DNA of 64,000 nt from Streptomyces sp. P9-A4 (GCF_036634195.1 NZ_JAZIFY010000001.1:4722501-4786500); one strand, 5' to 3'; shown: positions 52,900 through 61,482, counted from the stretch's first letter. Program-made: numbers and translations. Notes: generated by a model not told the origin, from the sequence alone.

Positions 52900-53457
52900 G
52901 TGCCGGAAGAATCCATTATCCACAGCAAGGCCCAGCATTACTACGACGTGTTCCATCACGAGCGCGACGGGTGGGTCGGCGAAACCGACGTGTACGCCTG
53001 GGTGGGCCGCACGACGCGGGAATTCAACCTCACGCCAGGAACCGCCCCCGCCAGCGCGCTGCAGAAATCCCTTCTGGAGTACTGGAAGAGATTGTTTGTC
53101 CCTATGGACACGGACGGGGACGGCGTCGTATCACGCGACGAATTCCTGGCCGGGTTCGTCAGCCTGGGGGACAAGCCGGATGACTACGCGCGGATTGTCA
53201 CGCCGTCCGCCAAGGTCTTCGTGGCCACCGCCGACGTCGACGGAGACGGCGAACTCGACAAGTCCGAGTTCAAGCGCCTGTTTCAGTCCTCTTTCGCGCT
53301 GAGCGACGAAGACATCGACGTGTCGTTCGCCGACATCGACACCGACAACTCCGGCTCCATCTCAACTGACGAGCTGAGAGCAGCCATTCGCGTGTTCCAC
53401 AGCAGTACTGATCCGAACGACCGAGGTCACCGCCTCCTGGGACCCCTGCGTTCCTGA
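52900..53457 (+). CDS. EF-hand calcium-binding protein
   Basis: A 185-residue cytosolic protein with calerythrin-like layout. Three canonical EF-hand loops are visible: DTDGDGVVSRDE (70-81), DVDGDGELDKSE (112-123) and DTDNSGSISTDE (147-158). The first hand (about 20-31, HERDGWVGETDV) is degenerate. GTG 52900 is preceded by GAGG at 7 nt; the frame is open to 52765 without coding bias. GC and third-base bias are lower than in neighbours, which suggests transfer. A diiron-oxidase-like gene follows 140 bp downstream. Confidence 0.8.
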   Translation: MPEESIIHSKAQHYYDVFHHERDGWVGETDVYAWVGRTTREFNLTPGTAPASALQKSLLEYWKRLFVPMDTDGDGVVSRDEFLAGFVSLGDKPDDYARIVTPSAKVFVATADVDGDGELDKSEFKRLFQSSFALSDEDIDVSFADIDTDNSGSISTDELRAAIRVFHSSTDPNDRGHRLLGPLRS

Positions 53458-53597
53458 GCCGACAGAACCGGACAGCGTCCTCTCGTCCAGAGCCCCTCGC
53501 CGTCGGGTGCTGATTCCATTCGGCACCGGCGATCAGAGGGGCTCCGCCGGTCCCGCATCGAGCCGCGCTCAGGAACAACACGCCAGGAGAAACGACC

Positions 53598-54308
53598 GTG
53601 ACCACCCATCTGCGGACAACCAAGGCCCCGCTGGTGACAGCGCACGCCAAGCGCATCGTGGCCGAGACCGGCGTCCTGAACAATCCGTACTTCCGAACGC
53701 TGGTAGACGGAAGCATGTCGTTGGAGAACTTCCGCACAAGCCAGGAGCAACTAGGTTTCGCCGTCACCTACTTCGCCCGCCCGATGGCTGCGCTGGTGTC
53801 CCGGATCGAGCACCCCGCGGATCGCATCGGCATCCTGGGCAATGTCGTGGAAGAGCACGGCGGATTCCGCCCTCAGGAATTCCATCACGAGACCTTCCGC
53901 GGATTTCTGGCCAGCATCGGCAGCGACACCGTACGGCTGAACGGCCTGAAGATGATGCCGGCCGTCCACGCGTACAACAGCGTTCTCAGTGCGGTGTGTA
54001 CGTTGGAGGACCCGCAGGTAGGAATTGGCTGCATGGGTGCGATCGAGTACGCATTCGCCTCGGTATCGGCCATCACGGGCAACGCGGCTGTGAACCGCGG
54101 TTGGGTCGCTCAAGCCGACCTGATGCACTACGGCCTCCACTCCGAAATCGACGAACAACACGCAGAGGACTTCTTCCTGCTGCTGGAACCCCACTACCGA
54201 AACCCGGCCGGACGACGCCGAATCGACCAGGGCCTCGGCCTGGGCGCGTACGCGCTGAACCGCCTCTACAGTGATCTGTTCGAACTGGGTCTTTCGCAGC
54301 AAAACTGA
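53598..54308 (+). CDS. Heme-oxygenase-like diiron protein (HDO/CADD-type)
   Basis: A 236-residue all-helical protein of the TenA/PqqC/heme-oxygenase superfamily. Candidate iron ligands are present: Glu85/86, His96/97, Glu150 (CMGAIEYAF), then His181, Asp185 and His188 in HSEIDEQHAEDF. The H-x3-D-x2-H spacing is that of CADD and the heme-oxygenase-like diiron oxidases, not of TenA (which needs a Cys) or cofactor-free PqqC. These enzymes cleave or oxidise amino acids or other small substrates using O2. The GTG at 53598 follows CCAGGAG. It is in an island with lower GC beside an EF-hand gene. The substrate cannot be told from sequence. Confidence 0.75.
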   Translation: MTTHLRTTKAPLVTAHAKRIVAETGVLNNPYFRTLVDGSMSLENFRTSQEQLGFAVTYFARPMAALVSRIEHPADRIGILGNVVEEHGGFRPQEFHHETFRGFLASIGSDTVRLNGLKMMPAVHAYNSVLSAVCTLEDPQVGIGCMGAIEYAFASVSAITGNAAVNRGWVAQADLMHYGLHSEIDEQHAEDFFLLLEPHYRNPAGRRRIDQGLGLGAYALNRLYSDLFELGLSQQN

Positions 54309-54311
54309 TCA

Positions 54312-54490
54312 CGGCTGGGCGAGCAGGAAGGCTGCGAGCGCGGTGAATTCGTCTTCGAGGCGCTCGGGCTCACGACGACCATCCTGTCCACGATCTCGAT
54401 GCCGGCGCACTGCTCCTCGGACCAGGAGTCGTACTGTTCCGCGCTGATCTGCGAATGCATCCACGCGGGCGTCACCCTCTCGGCGGTCAT
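54312..54490 (-). pseudogene. Truncated Uma2-family endonuclease remnant
   Basis: The minus strand encodes [23 protein letters not shown], then CAGIEIVDRMVVVSPSAS, the typical N-terminus of Uma2 (restriction-endonuclease-fold) proteins. It then falls out of frame. In another frame the last bases read ...RLEDEFTALAAFLLAQP and stop, the end of a different or deleted part. About 130 residues of the usual Uma2 length are missing. It faces the diiron gene and marks the right edge of the accessory island. Confidence 0.65.
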
Positions 54491-54597
54491 GGTGTACCTC
54501 CGTCGAGGAGCCTCGGCAGGTCCGGCGCTGCCGCGCCCAGCCCAGATCTCGTGAAGGTTTCGTCGGTCGCGCCAGGCGCCGTGAGAGGCTGGGGCGT

Positions 54598-56616
54598 ATG
54601 AACCGGTTGGCTGGTACGACCTCGCCTTATCTGCTTCAGCACGCTGACAATCCGGTCGACTGGTGGCCGTGGGGGCCCGAGGCGTTCGAGGAAGCGAAAC
54701 GGCGCGATGTGCCCGTTCTGCTGTCAGTTGGTTACTCCGCGTGCCACTGGTGCCACGTCATGGCGCACGAGTCCTTCGAGGACGAGGTCACCGCGGCCCT
54801 GGTCAACGAGAACTTCGTGGCCGTCAAGGTCGACCGCGAGGAGCGCCCCGACGTCGACGCCGTCTACATGGAGGCCGTCCAGGCCGCCACCGGTCAGGGC
54901 GGCTGGCCGATGACCGTCTTCCTCACCCCGGACGCCGCCCCCTTCTACTTCGGTACGTACTTCCCGCCGGAGCCCCGCCACGGCATGCCCTCCTTCCCGG
55001 AGGTCCTCGAAGGCGTCCGGGGCGCCTGGGCCGACCGCCGCGAAGAGGTCGGCGAGGTCGCCGAGCGGATCGTCAAGGACCTCGCGGGCCGCTCCCTCGC
55101 CTACGGCGGCGACGGAGTCCCCGGTGAGGAGGAGCTCGCGCAGGCCCTCCTCGGCCTCGTCCGCGAGTACGACGCCAAGCGCGGCGGCTTCGGCGGCGCC
55201 CCCAAGTTCCCGCCGTCGATGGCACTGGAGTTCCTGCTCCGCCACCACGCCCGTACGGGCTCCGAGGGCGCCCTCCAGATGGCCGCCGACACCTGCGAGG
55301 CGATGGCCCGCGGCGGTATCTACGACCAGCTCGGCGGCGGCTTCGCCCGCTACGCCGTCGACCGCGCCTGGGTCGTGCCGCACTTCGAGAAGATGCTGTA
55401 CGACAACGCCCTGCTCTGCCGGGTGTACGCGCACCTGTGGAAGTCGACCGGCAGCGACCTGGCCCGCCGGGTCGCCCTGGAGACCGCCGACTTCCTGGTC
55501 CGCGAACTCCGCACCCCCGAGGGCGGTTTCGCCTCCGCGCTCGACGCGGACAGCGACGACGGCACGGGCAGGCACGTCGAGGGCGCCTTCTACGTGTGGA
55601 CCCCGGAGCAGCTCACCGAGGTCCTCGGAGCGGAGGACGCCGCCCTCGCCGCCGCCCACTACGGCGTCACCGAGGACGGCACCTTCGAGCACGGCAGCTC
55701 CGTGCTCCAGCTCCCGGAGGGGACCGGCCCGGCCGACGCCGACCGGATCGCCTCGATCGCGGCCCGCCTCCTCGCCGCCCGCGAGGAGCGCGAGCGCCCC
55801 GGCCGTGACGACAAGGTCGTCGCCGCCTGGAACGGCCTGGCGATCGCCGCCCTGGCCGAGACGGGCGCCCTCTTCGACCGCCCCGACCTCGTCGAGCGCG
55901 CCACGGAGGCCGCCGACCTGCTGGTACGGGTCCACATGGACGAGTCCGCCCGCCTCACCCGTACGTCCAAGGACGGCCGGGCCGGCACCAACGCGGGCGT
56001 CCTCGAGGACTACGCCGACGTCGCCGAAGGCTTCCTCGCCCTCGCCGCCGTCACCGGCGAGGGCGCCTGGCTGGAGTTCGCCGGCTTCCTCCTGGACCTG
56101 GTCCTCGACCGCTTCACCGCCGAGGGCGGCGCCCTGTACGACACGGCCCACGACGCCGAGGCTCTGATCCGCCGCCCGCAGGACCCCACGGACAACGCGA
56201 CCCCGTCCGGCTGGACCGCCGCCGCCGGAGCGCTGCTCTCGTACGCCGCCCAGACCGGCTCGGAGGCCCATCGCGCCGCCGCCGAAGGCGCCCTCGGCGT
56301 CGTCAAGGCCCTCGGCCCCCGCGCGCCCCGCTTCATCGGCTGGGGCCTGGCCGTCTCCGAGGCCCTCCTCGACGGGCCCCGGGAGATCGCCGTCGTGGGC
56401 GCCCCCGGCGACGAGGCCTTCCGCGAGCTGCGCCGTACCGCGCTCCTGGCGACCGCCCCGGGCGCGGTGCTCGCCTTCGGCACCCCCGACAGCGAGGAGT
56501 TCCCGCTGCTGAGGGACCGCCCGCTGGTGGCCGGTGCGCCCGCCGCGTACGTGTGCCGTCACTTCACCTGTGACGCGCCGGTCACCGACCCGGCCGAGCT
56601 GCGCCGGAAGATCTGA
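54598..56616 (+). CDS. DUF255 thioredoxin-like / six-hairpin glycosidase-like protein (YyaL type)
   Basis: A 672-residue protein. Residues 1-165 are a thioredoxin fold of the DUF255 type: [25 protein letters not shown] opens it, with the redox motif SACHWCHVM and [24 protein letters not shown]. Residues 190-560 are an (alpha/alpha)-type barrel with repeats [45 protein letters not shown] and [19 protein letters not shown] (each cited in part), like N-acylglucosamine epimerases. Members are widespread from bacteria to the human SPATA20; their biochemical role is not established. The gene stands alone. Confidence 0.88.
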   Translation: MNRLAGTTSPYLLQHADNPVDWWPWGPEAFEEAKRRDVPVLLSVGYSACHWCHVMAHESFEDEVTAALVNENFVAVKVDREERPDVDAVYMEAVQAATGQGGWPMTVFLTPDAAPFYFGTYFPPEPRHGMPSFPEVLEGVRGAWADRREEVGEVAERIVKDLAGRSLAYGGDGVPGEEELAQALLGLVREYDAKRGGFGGAPKFPPSMALEFLLRHHARTGSEGALQMAADTCEAMARGGIYDQLGGGFARYAVDRAWVVPHFEKMLYDNALLCRVYAHLWKSTGSDLARRVALETADFLVRELRTPEGGFASALDADSDDGTGRHVEGAFYVWTPEQLTEVLGAEDAALAAAHYGVTEDGTFEHGSSVLQLPEGTGPADADRIASIAARLLAAREERERPGRDDKVVAAWNGLAIAALAETGALFDRPDLVERATEAADLLVRVHMDESARLTRTSKDGRAGTNAGVLEDYADVAEGFLALAAVTGEGAWLEFAGFLLDLVLDRFTAEGGALYDTAHDAEALIRRPQDPTDNATPSGWTAAAGALLSYAAQTGSEAHRAAAEGALGVVKALGPRAPRFIGWGLAVSEALLDGPREIAVVGAPGDEAFRELRRTALLATAPGAVLAFGTPDSEEFPLLRDRPLVAGAPAAYVCRHFTCDAPVTDPAELRRKI

Positions 56617-56636
56617 GACCGGGGCCGGAACGGGGA

Positions 56637-56674
56637 CGGCCCCGCGACCCCTCCGAGGAGGGGCTGCGGGGCCG
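56637..56674. terminator. Bidirectional terminator, DUF255 gene / rodlin 1
   Basis: An outer CGGCCCCGC / GCGGGGCCG stem and an inner CCCCTCC-GA-GGAGGGG stem form one long imperfect hairpin in the convergent gap. Confidence 0.75.
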
Positions 56675-56695
56675 CACCCGGCTGAGCGTCGTCGC

Positions 56696-57103
56696 TCAGC
56701 TGTTGCCCGCACCGTTGCCGGACAGGACCGGGATGTCGTCCAGGATGTGCGACAGCGGCTCGTCGCCCTTGGCCTGGGTGGAGTTCTCGGTGCACTGCTG
56801 GTTCTGCGGGGAGGACAGCACGTTGACGTCCTGCACCGCGATCGGGATGAGACCGATGAGCGAACCGGCGTTGACCTTGGCCGGCAGACCGACGCACGGC
56901 TTGTTCAGGGAGCCCTGGACCAGCGCGAACTGCGGGCTCATGTTGCCGTAGGTGGCGGAGTTGCCGAACTCCTGGTGGGCACCGTTGCCGCTGAGCGAGG
57001 TGGTGCCACCGTCGTCGGCGATCGCGAGCGCCTGACCGGCACCCGCAGCCGTCGCGCCGAGGACCGACGCAGCCACAGCAGCCGTAGCCAACAGCTTCTT
57101 CAT
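56696..57103 (-). CDS. Rodlin 1
   Basis: A 135-residue secreted protein with a signal peptide of about 28 residues (ending ALA). The mature part has the rodlin signature: [93 protein letters not shown] (cited in part), and two cysteines. Rodlins organise chaplin fibrils into the rodlet layer of aerial hyphae and spores. A BldN-like promoter element lies 49 bp upstream of the start. An LCP-family gene is next upstream on the same strand. Confidence 0.92.
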   Translation of the reverse strand: MKKLLATAAVAASVLGATAAGAGQALAIADDGGTTSLSGNGAHQEFGNSATYGNMSPQFALVQGSLNKPCVGLPAKVNAGSLIGLIPIAVQDVNVLSSPQNQQCTENSTQAKGDEPLSHILDDIPVLSGNGAGNS

Positions 57104-57151
57104 TGTTCAGGCCTTTCGGGTTGTGGCTCGCTGAGTGCCGAGCCGTGCTGA

Positions 57152-57179
57152 TCAACTGGTCGGAGGCCCGGAGGTTCCG
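57152..57179 (-). promoter_or_regulatory. BldN-like promoter of rodlin 1
   Basis: Read on the minus strand: CGGAAC, 16 bases, AGTTGA. This resembles the BldN consensus as I know it (CGTAAC-N16/17-CGTTGA). It ends 49 bp before the ATG. The same 6+16+6 arrangement precedes the other two rodlins. Confidence 0.65.
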
Positions 57180-57197
57180 CGATGTCCACCGGACGGA

Positions 57198-58238
57198 CTA
57201 CGGGCAGATGAGCGAAACCCCCGGCGTGGGCCGGTAGGCGCCCACGGGGATCTCGCTGGGCGCGACGGTGCCGGCGGGCGGCAGAGGCTCGTCCGCGCGC
57301 AGTCGCGCGAAGACCTCGGCCGCCCCTTCCTCGTCCCAGGCGAGGGTGGATCCGACGTTCTCGATGTCCGGGTTGAAGCCGCGTACGGGTACGGTCGCGA
57401 ACTCCGTACGGGCCGGGGTCAGGTCCCGCAGCCGCCCGGCGAGCGCGAGGAGTTCCGCCGTCGAGACGCCCCGCTCGGCCGCCCCGGTCCCGCGCAGGGT
57501 CGAGGCGAAGGCCTCCAGTCGGGCGGGGTCGTCCAGGACGCCGTCGCGGAGCCGCTCCAGGGTGTTCACCACGAACTCCTGCTGCTTCCGGATCCGGCCG
57601 AAGTCCATCTGCCCGTCGGCCCGCCGCGACCGCACGTACTGGAGGGCCTCGCCGCCGTGGACGCGCTTGGTGCCGGGGGTCAGGTCGATGCCGGTGACCG
57701 GGTCCTTGAGCGGCTTCTCCGTGCAGACGGGCACGCCGCCTTCGAGCTGGTCGACGGTGTCCATGAAGCGGCGGAAGTCGATCTCCAGATACCGGTGGAC
57801 GGGCAGCCCGGTCATCGACTCCACGGTCTCCACGGCGAACGCGGAACCCCCTTCGGCCCAGGCGTTGTTGATCTTCGCGGGGTGGGCGGCGTGCAGCTCC
57901 CCGGTACGCCGGTCGCGGTGCCGGCCGGGGAAGGTGGTGAGCGAGTCGCGCGGCAGACTCACCACGTCGACCCGGTCGTTCGCGGCGGAGACGTGCACCA
58001 GCATGATCACGTCGGTGCAGTCGCACTCCTTCCCGCCGAGCCGGTAGCGCTCCTTCTCCTGCTCGGTGACGCCCCTGCGGCTGTCGATGCCGACCACGAG
58101 GAGGTTCAGCCCGTGTTCCGGGGCGGGGAGATCGGTGGGGGCCGAGGCGAGGGCTCCGGGGGCGAGGGCGGCGATCGCGGTCAGCGCCGCCGGGACGAGC
58201 AGCGGACGCCGGGCCCGCCGTACACGCGGGAATTTCAT
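57198..58238 (-). CDS. LytR-CpsA-Psr (LCP) family protein
   Basis: A 346-residue exported protein with an N-terminal signal/anchor (RRPLLVPAALTAIAALAPGALA). The LCP domain (about 45-225) has NLLVVGIDSR, CDCTDVIMLVHV, VVSLPRDSLTTFPG and KINNAWAEGG, including the Arg and Asp residues that bind the pyrophosphate. GGEALQYVRSRRADGQMDFGRIRKQQ is also conserved. LCP enzymes attach glycopolymers (teichoic-acid-like) to peptidoglycan. It lacks the longer cytoplasmic N-terminus of many Streptomyces LCP proteins. It lies between two rodlin genes. No BldN-like element was seen at its own start. Confidence 0.85.
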   Translation of the reverse strand: MKFPRVRRARRPLLVPAALTAIAALAPGALASAPTDLPAPEHGLNLLVVGIDSRRGVTEQEKERYRLGGKECDCTDVIMLVHVSAANDRVDVVSLPRDSLTTFPGRHRDRRTGELHAAHPAKINNAWAEGGSAFAVETVESMTGLPVHRYLEIDFRRFMDTVDQLEGGVPVCTEKPLKDPVTGIDLTPGTKRVHGGEALQYVRSRRADGQMDFGRIRKQQEFVVNTLERLRDGVLDDPARLEAFASTLRGTGAAERGVSTAELLALAGRLRDLTPARTEFATVPVRGFNPDIENVGSTLAWDEEGAAEVFARLRADEPLPPAGTVAPSEIPVGAYRPTPGVSLICP

Positions 58239-58357
58239 GTCCGCACGCTATTTCGATTGTGATCGCACACAGATACACGACGCGACATTGAACAGGGAGA
58301 ATCACTCTCCTGCGGTGCCTGTGTAATGATGCGGGAATCGCAGCGGAAGGAGCGAAG

Positions 58358-58564
58358 ATGGCGCCGGATCCCGGTAAATGGGAACGGATGGCCTTCATTC
58401 CGAAGAGCCGATATGTGAGTGACCCGCCCCCGGCCGACCGCACACCGTTCCCGGTGTATTCGGCGCTGGTGGCCCAATGGGTCCAGTCGGGGCGGACGGT
58501 GCCGGGGGTGCCGGACCGGGAATGGGAACGACTGATGGCGACGCCGGTCTGGCCGACCTGGTAA
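58358..58564 (+). CDS. Small conserved-looking protein, unknown function
   Basis: A 68-residue protein rich in Trp, Pro and Arg: KWERMAFIPKSRYVSDPPPADRTPFPVYSALVAQW, then GRTVPGVPDREWERLMATPVWPTW. AAGGAG lies six bases before the ATG. The third-base bias is good from the first codon. It is divergent from the LCP gene. It resembles small Streptomyces proteins of unknown function that I recall, but no named family is assigned. Confidence 0.6.
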   Translation: MAPDPGKWERMAFIPKSRYVSDPPPADRTPFPVYSALVAQWVQSGRTVPGVPDREWERLMATPVWPTW

Positions 58565-58607
58565 CCGGGCGGCGAAGCACCGGCGGTACGGAGCACGGCA
58601 CGGCGAA

Positions 58608-58632
58608 AGGGGCCGCCCCGGAGGGCGGCCCC
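58608..58632. terminator. Terminator of rodlin 2
   Basis: A GGGGCCGCCC / GGGCGGCCCC stem with a CGGA loop, about 52 bp after the rodlin 2 stop on the minus strand. Confidence 0.7.
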
Positions 58633-58684
58633 TGACGTGTGACGTCGTCGCGCGCGGGCGCGGACGCCGGCAGGCGGTGGAACG

Positions 58685-59095
58685 TCAGTTGTTGCCGACG
58701 CCGTTGCCCGACAGGACCGGGATGTCGTCCAGGATGTGCGACAGGGCCTCGTCGCCCTTGGCCTGGGTGGAGTTCTCGGTGCACTGCTGGTTCTGCGGGG
58801 AGGACAGCACGTTGATGTCCTGGACGCTGATCGGGATGGCACCGATGAGCGAACCGGCGTTGACCTTGGCCGGCAGGCCGATGCACGGCTTGTTCAGCGA
58901 GCCCTGGACCAGCGCGAACTGGGGGCTCATGCTGCCGTACGTGGCGGAGTTGCCGTACTCCTGGTGCGCACCGTTGCCGCTGAGCGAGGTGGTGCCGCCG
59001 TCGTTGCTGATGGCGAGCGCGGGGGAGGCCACGGCGGCGGTGGCGCCGACGATGGAGACGGCCGCGGCCGCGGTGGCCATAACCTTCTTGATCAC
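58685..59095 (-). CDS. Rodlin 2
   Basis: A 136-residue rodlin. Signal peptide of about 28 residues, then [51 protein letters not shown] and [25 protein letters not shown] (cited in part), ending VLSGNGVGNN. It differs from rodlin 1 at few mature positions. The start is GTG. A BldN-like element lies 45 bp upstream, and rodlin 3 is transcribed divergently from about 150 bp away. Confidence 0.92.
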   Translation of the reverse strand: MIKKVMATAAAAVSIVGATAAVASPALAISNDGGTTSLSGNGAHQEYGNSATYGSMSPQFALVQGSLNKPCIGLPAKVNAGSLIGAIPISVQDINVLSSPQNQQCTENSTQAKGDEALSHILDDIPVLSGNGVGNN

Positions 59096-59139
59096 GGGAG
59101 TTCCCTTCTAGAACCGGCTCCGTGCAGGGAGCGACCTGA

Positions 59140-59167
59140 TCAACTGGCCCCGGACGCAAGGGTTCCG
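59140..59167 (-). promoter_or_regulatory. BldN-like promoter of rodlin 2
   Basis: On the minus strand: CGGAAC, 16 bases, AGTTGA. It ends 45 bp before the GTG start. Same hexamers and spacing as at rodlin 1 and rodlin 3. Confidence 0.65.
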
Positions 59168-59236
59168 CTGTGTCACTCCGTTGGCGGAGCGCACGCGGCA
59201 GCGCGAAAGACGGTCCCAGTCGAACGGGTGAAGCTC

Positions 59237-59264
59237 CGGAACCAAAGCCCGTCCCCGCAGTTGA
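59237..59264 (+). promoter_or_regulatory. BldN-like promoter of rodlin 3
   Basis: On the plus strand: CGGAAC, 16 bases, AGTTGA, 49 bp before the GTG start at 59314. The spacer sequence differs from those at rodlins 1 and 2, while both hexamers are identical. Confidence 0.65.
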
Positions 59265-59313
59265 TCCCGTCGCATCAATCAGGTCGATTGGTGGGAACAG
59301 GAACGGAATCACC

Positions 59314-59727
59314 GTGATCAAGAAGATTATGGCGGCTGCGGCTGTTACGGCCTCTGTTGTCGGCGCTTCTGCTGCGGCGGCCTCCCCGGCGCTCGCCATC
59401 GCCGACGACGGCGGCACGACCTCGCTCAGCGGCAACGGCGCGCACACCGCGTTCGGCAACTCGGCGACCGCGGGTGACATGAGCCCCCAGTTCTCGGCCG
59501 TCCAGGGCTCGCTGAACAAGCTCTGCCTCGGCGCTCCGGTCAAGGGCAACGTCGGCTCGGTCGTCGGTGTCCTCGTCCCGGTCGCGGTGCAGGACGTCAA
59601 CGTCCTCTCCTCCCCGCAGAACCAGCAGTGCGCCGAGAACTCCACCCAGGCCAAGGGTGACGAGCCGCTGTCGCACCTCGTCGAGGACATCCCGGTGCTC
59701 TCCGGCAACGGTGCCTTCAACGGCTGA
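59314..59727 (+). CDS. Rodlin 3, divergent member
   Basis: A 137-residue rodlin with a signal peptide of about 29 residues. It keeps [21 protein letters not shown] and the [21 protein letters not shown] block. It differs from rodlins 1 and 2 in the middle: [25 protein letters not shown], with KLC in place of KPC, and an extra Val/Leu stretch. It ends LSGNGAFNG. The start is GTG. It is followed by a classical hairpin-plus-T-run terminator and then the chaplin gene in the same direction. Confidence 0.92.
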   Translation: MIKKIMAAAAVTASVVGASAAAASPALAIADDGGTTSLSGNGAHTAFGNSATAGDMSPQFSAVQGSLNKLCLGAPVKGNVGSVVGVLVPVAVQDVNVLSSPQNQQCAENSTQAKGDEPLSHLVEDIPVLSGNGAFNG

Positions 59728-59743
59728 TCCGCAGCGCGCGACT

Positions 59744-59787
59744 GGGCCGGAAGAGAACCTTCGTGTTCTCTTCCGGCCCTTTTCTTA
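59744..59787 (+). terminator. Intrinsic terminator after rodlin 3
   Basis: A 15-bp stem GGGCCGGAAGAGAAC / GTTCTCTTCCGGCCC, then TTTTCTT. This is one of the few hairpin-plus-T-run terminators in the window. Confidence 0.9.
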
Positions 59788-59897
59788 CGTGCAACGGAGT
59801 GAATGAGTAGAACTAGACGTTCTTCCGGTTTCCTTTGTGCGGGATGTTCGTTGTGTTCCCTGAAACGTGTTCCGCCACCGAAAGGATGCAGACGAAA

Positions 59898-60131
59898 ATG
59901 AACTGTAAGAAGGCTGCTGCCGTCGTCGCCGGAATCATCATGGCCATGGGTGCGGCGTCCCCCGCCTTCGCCGACGCGGGCGCGGAGGGTGTCGCGGTCG
60001 GTTCGCCGGGCGTCCTCTCCGGCAACGTCGTCCAGGTCCCGATCCACATCCCGATCAACGCCTGTGGCAACAGCATCAACGTCGTCGGTCTGCTCAACCC
60101 GACCTTCGGCAACACCTGCATCAACGCCTGA
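59898..60131 (+). CDS. Short chaplin
   Basis: A 77-residue protein: a signal peptide of about 25 residues (MNCKKAAAVVAGIIMAMG..., ending AFA), then one chaplin domain, GVAVGSPGVLSGNVVQVPIHIPINACGNSINVVGLLNP (cited in part), ending TFGNTCINA. The two cysteines of the domain (Cys61 and Cys74) form the disulfide known from short chaplins; ChpE in S. coelicolor lacks them, so this is ChpD/F/G/H-like. ATG 59898 is chosen; the AAAGG site lies 12 nt upstream, and the in-frame ATG at 59886 directly abuts it. No BldN-like element like those of the rodlins is apparent. Confidence 0.9.
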   Translation: MNCKKAAAVVAGIIMAMGAASPAFADAGAEGVAVGSPGVLSGNVVQVPIHIPINACGNSINVVGLLNPTFGNTCINA

Positions 60132-60152
60132 GTCCTCAGCGGCACACAGGTA

Positions 60153-60197
60153 CAGGGGCCGGCCCCGGAGCGCACCCGCTCTCCGGGGCCGGCCCTG
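60153..60197. terminator. Bidirectional terminator, chaplin / FAD oxidoreductase
   Basis: A 17-bp stem CAGGGCCGGCCCCGGAG-like with one extra G on the left arm and CTCCGGGGCCGGCCCTG on the right arm, loop of about 10. Confidence 0.85.
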
Positions 60198-60199
60198 CG

Positions 60200-61468
60200 T
60201 CATGCCGAGACCGGCGCCCTCCCGCCCGCACGCGGCCGGCCCACCGCGCCGCCGCCCCGGGCCCCCGCGCGCAGCCGCTGCCGCACCCCGCGCACCAGAC
60301 GCCCCGCCGTGTACTCGGCGCCGAAGACGAACCGCATCGAGGGCCCGTACGACGGGGCGGTGAGCAGTCCGGCGAGGAAGAGGCCAGGCCACGAGGACTC
60401 GAAGAGCCCGCCCACCTCCGGGGCGCCGCCCGCGCCGACCGTCCGCAGCGCGCCGCGCAGCGTCGGGGAGAGCATGTGCGCCCGGTCCAGGGCGGGGGTG
60501 AAACCGGTGGCCGCGATCACGTGGTCGGTCTCCAGGACCGTCGTACCGCCCGGACCGGTCACATCGAGCCGCAGCCGCTCGTCCCCGGTCACCGCCGCCG
60601 CGGTGATCCGCTGCCCCAGGCGTACGTCCCCGACCGCCGCGAAGCGCTCACGGAGCCACCAGGCGCCCGCCGGGCCGAGCGCCGAGTCGAAGATCCGCTC
60701 GCGGGTGGTGGCCGGGAGGCGCCGGAAGATGCCCGGGGTGTCGGCGTAGAGCCTGTTCCGCCAGCCGCAGCCGAGTCCCGTGTGCGGGGCGCGCAGCGTG
60801 GGCCAGAGGCCGCGGTCGAGCGCCGGGGGCAGGGTGTTCCAGTTCAGCCGGTCCGCGCGGGCGACGATCCCGACCGTGCCCGCGCCCCGCTCCACGAGGA
60901 GCGCGGCCGTCTCCAGGGCCGCCTGGCCCGCGCCGACGACCGTGACGTCCCGCCCGGCGAAGCGGTCCAGCGCGCCGTGGTGGCTGGAGTGGGTGACGTA
61001 CCGCCGGTCCAGGCCGCGCAGCGGTCCTGGCACCTCCATGAAGGGCAGGACGCCGACGGCGAGCGCCACCGTCCGGGCGCGGAGCGGTTCGCCGTCCTCG
61101 GTGAGCAGCGCGAAGCCGTCGGCGGTCGGGGTGACCGAGCCGATCAGCCGCTCGTCGAGCGCGGGCACGGCCTGCCGGGCGAACCAGTCGCCGTACGCGG
61201 CGAAGAAGTCCACCGGGAGAGGCACCCCGTGCTCGGCGCGCACGCCGCGCGCGGCGGCGTACGCGTCGAGCCCGTACGCCCCCTCCGGGTCGGAGAGGTG
61301 CGAGGCCCAGGGCTCCGACTTCAGGAACATGCCCGGGGGCATCGCGTGCCAGGACTCCATCGAGCGGCCGAAGGTCCGCAGGCGCAGCCCGTGGGAGGCC
61401 GCGTGCGCGGCCACGGAGAGGCCGTAGGGTCCGGCCCCGACGACCACCAGGTCGTACGTGTTCGACAT
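60200..61468 (-). CDS. FAD/NAD(P)-binding oxidoreductase
   Basis: A 422-residue flavoprotein with two Rossmann motifs: GAGPYGLSVAAHA near the N-terminus (FAD) and VVGAGQAALETAALL near residue 160 (NAD(P)). FxGRSMESWHAMPPGMFLKSEPWASHLSDP, cited in part, and IAATGFTPALD are typical of flavin monooxygenase-like or lysine N-hydroxylase-like enzymes. The C-terminus has a positively charged tail (RQRLRAGARGGG). It starts at ATG 61468 with GGCGGAAGG upstream, 14 nt after the ATP-grasp stop, so the two genes form an operon. Substrate unknown. Confidence 0.8.
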   Translation of the reverse strand: MSNTYDLVVVGAGPYGLSVAAHAASHGLRLRTFGRSMESWHAMPPGMFLKSEPWASHLSDPEGAYGLDAYAAARGVRAEHGVPLPVDFFAAYGDWFARQAVPALDERLIGSVTPTADGFALLTEDGEPLRARTVALAVGVLPFMEVPGPLRGLDRRYVTHSSHHGALDRFAGRDVTVVGAGQAALETAALLVERGAGTVGIVARADRLNWNTLPPALDRGLWPTLRAPHTGLGCGWRNRLYADTPGIFRRLPATTRERIFDSALGPAGAWWLRERFAAVGDVRLGQRITAAAVTGDERLRLDVTGPGGTTVLETDHVIAATGFTPALDRAHMLSPTLRGALRTVGAGGAPEVGGLFESSWPGLFLAGLLTAPSYGPSMRFVFGAEYTAGRLVRGVRQRLRAGARGGGAVGRPRAGGRAPVSA

Positions 61469-61482
61469 CGTGCCTTCCGCCT

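Noticed and set aside
59804..59860. BldN-like promoter for the chaplin gene
   Set aside because: TAGAAC and CGTTGT are present, but not with the 16-17 base spacing, so the match is not supported.
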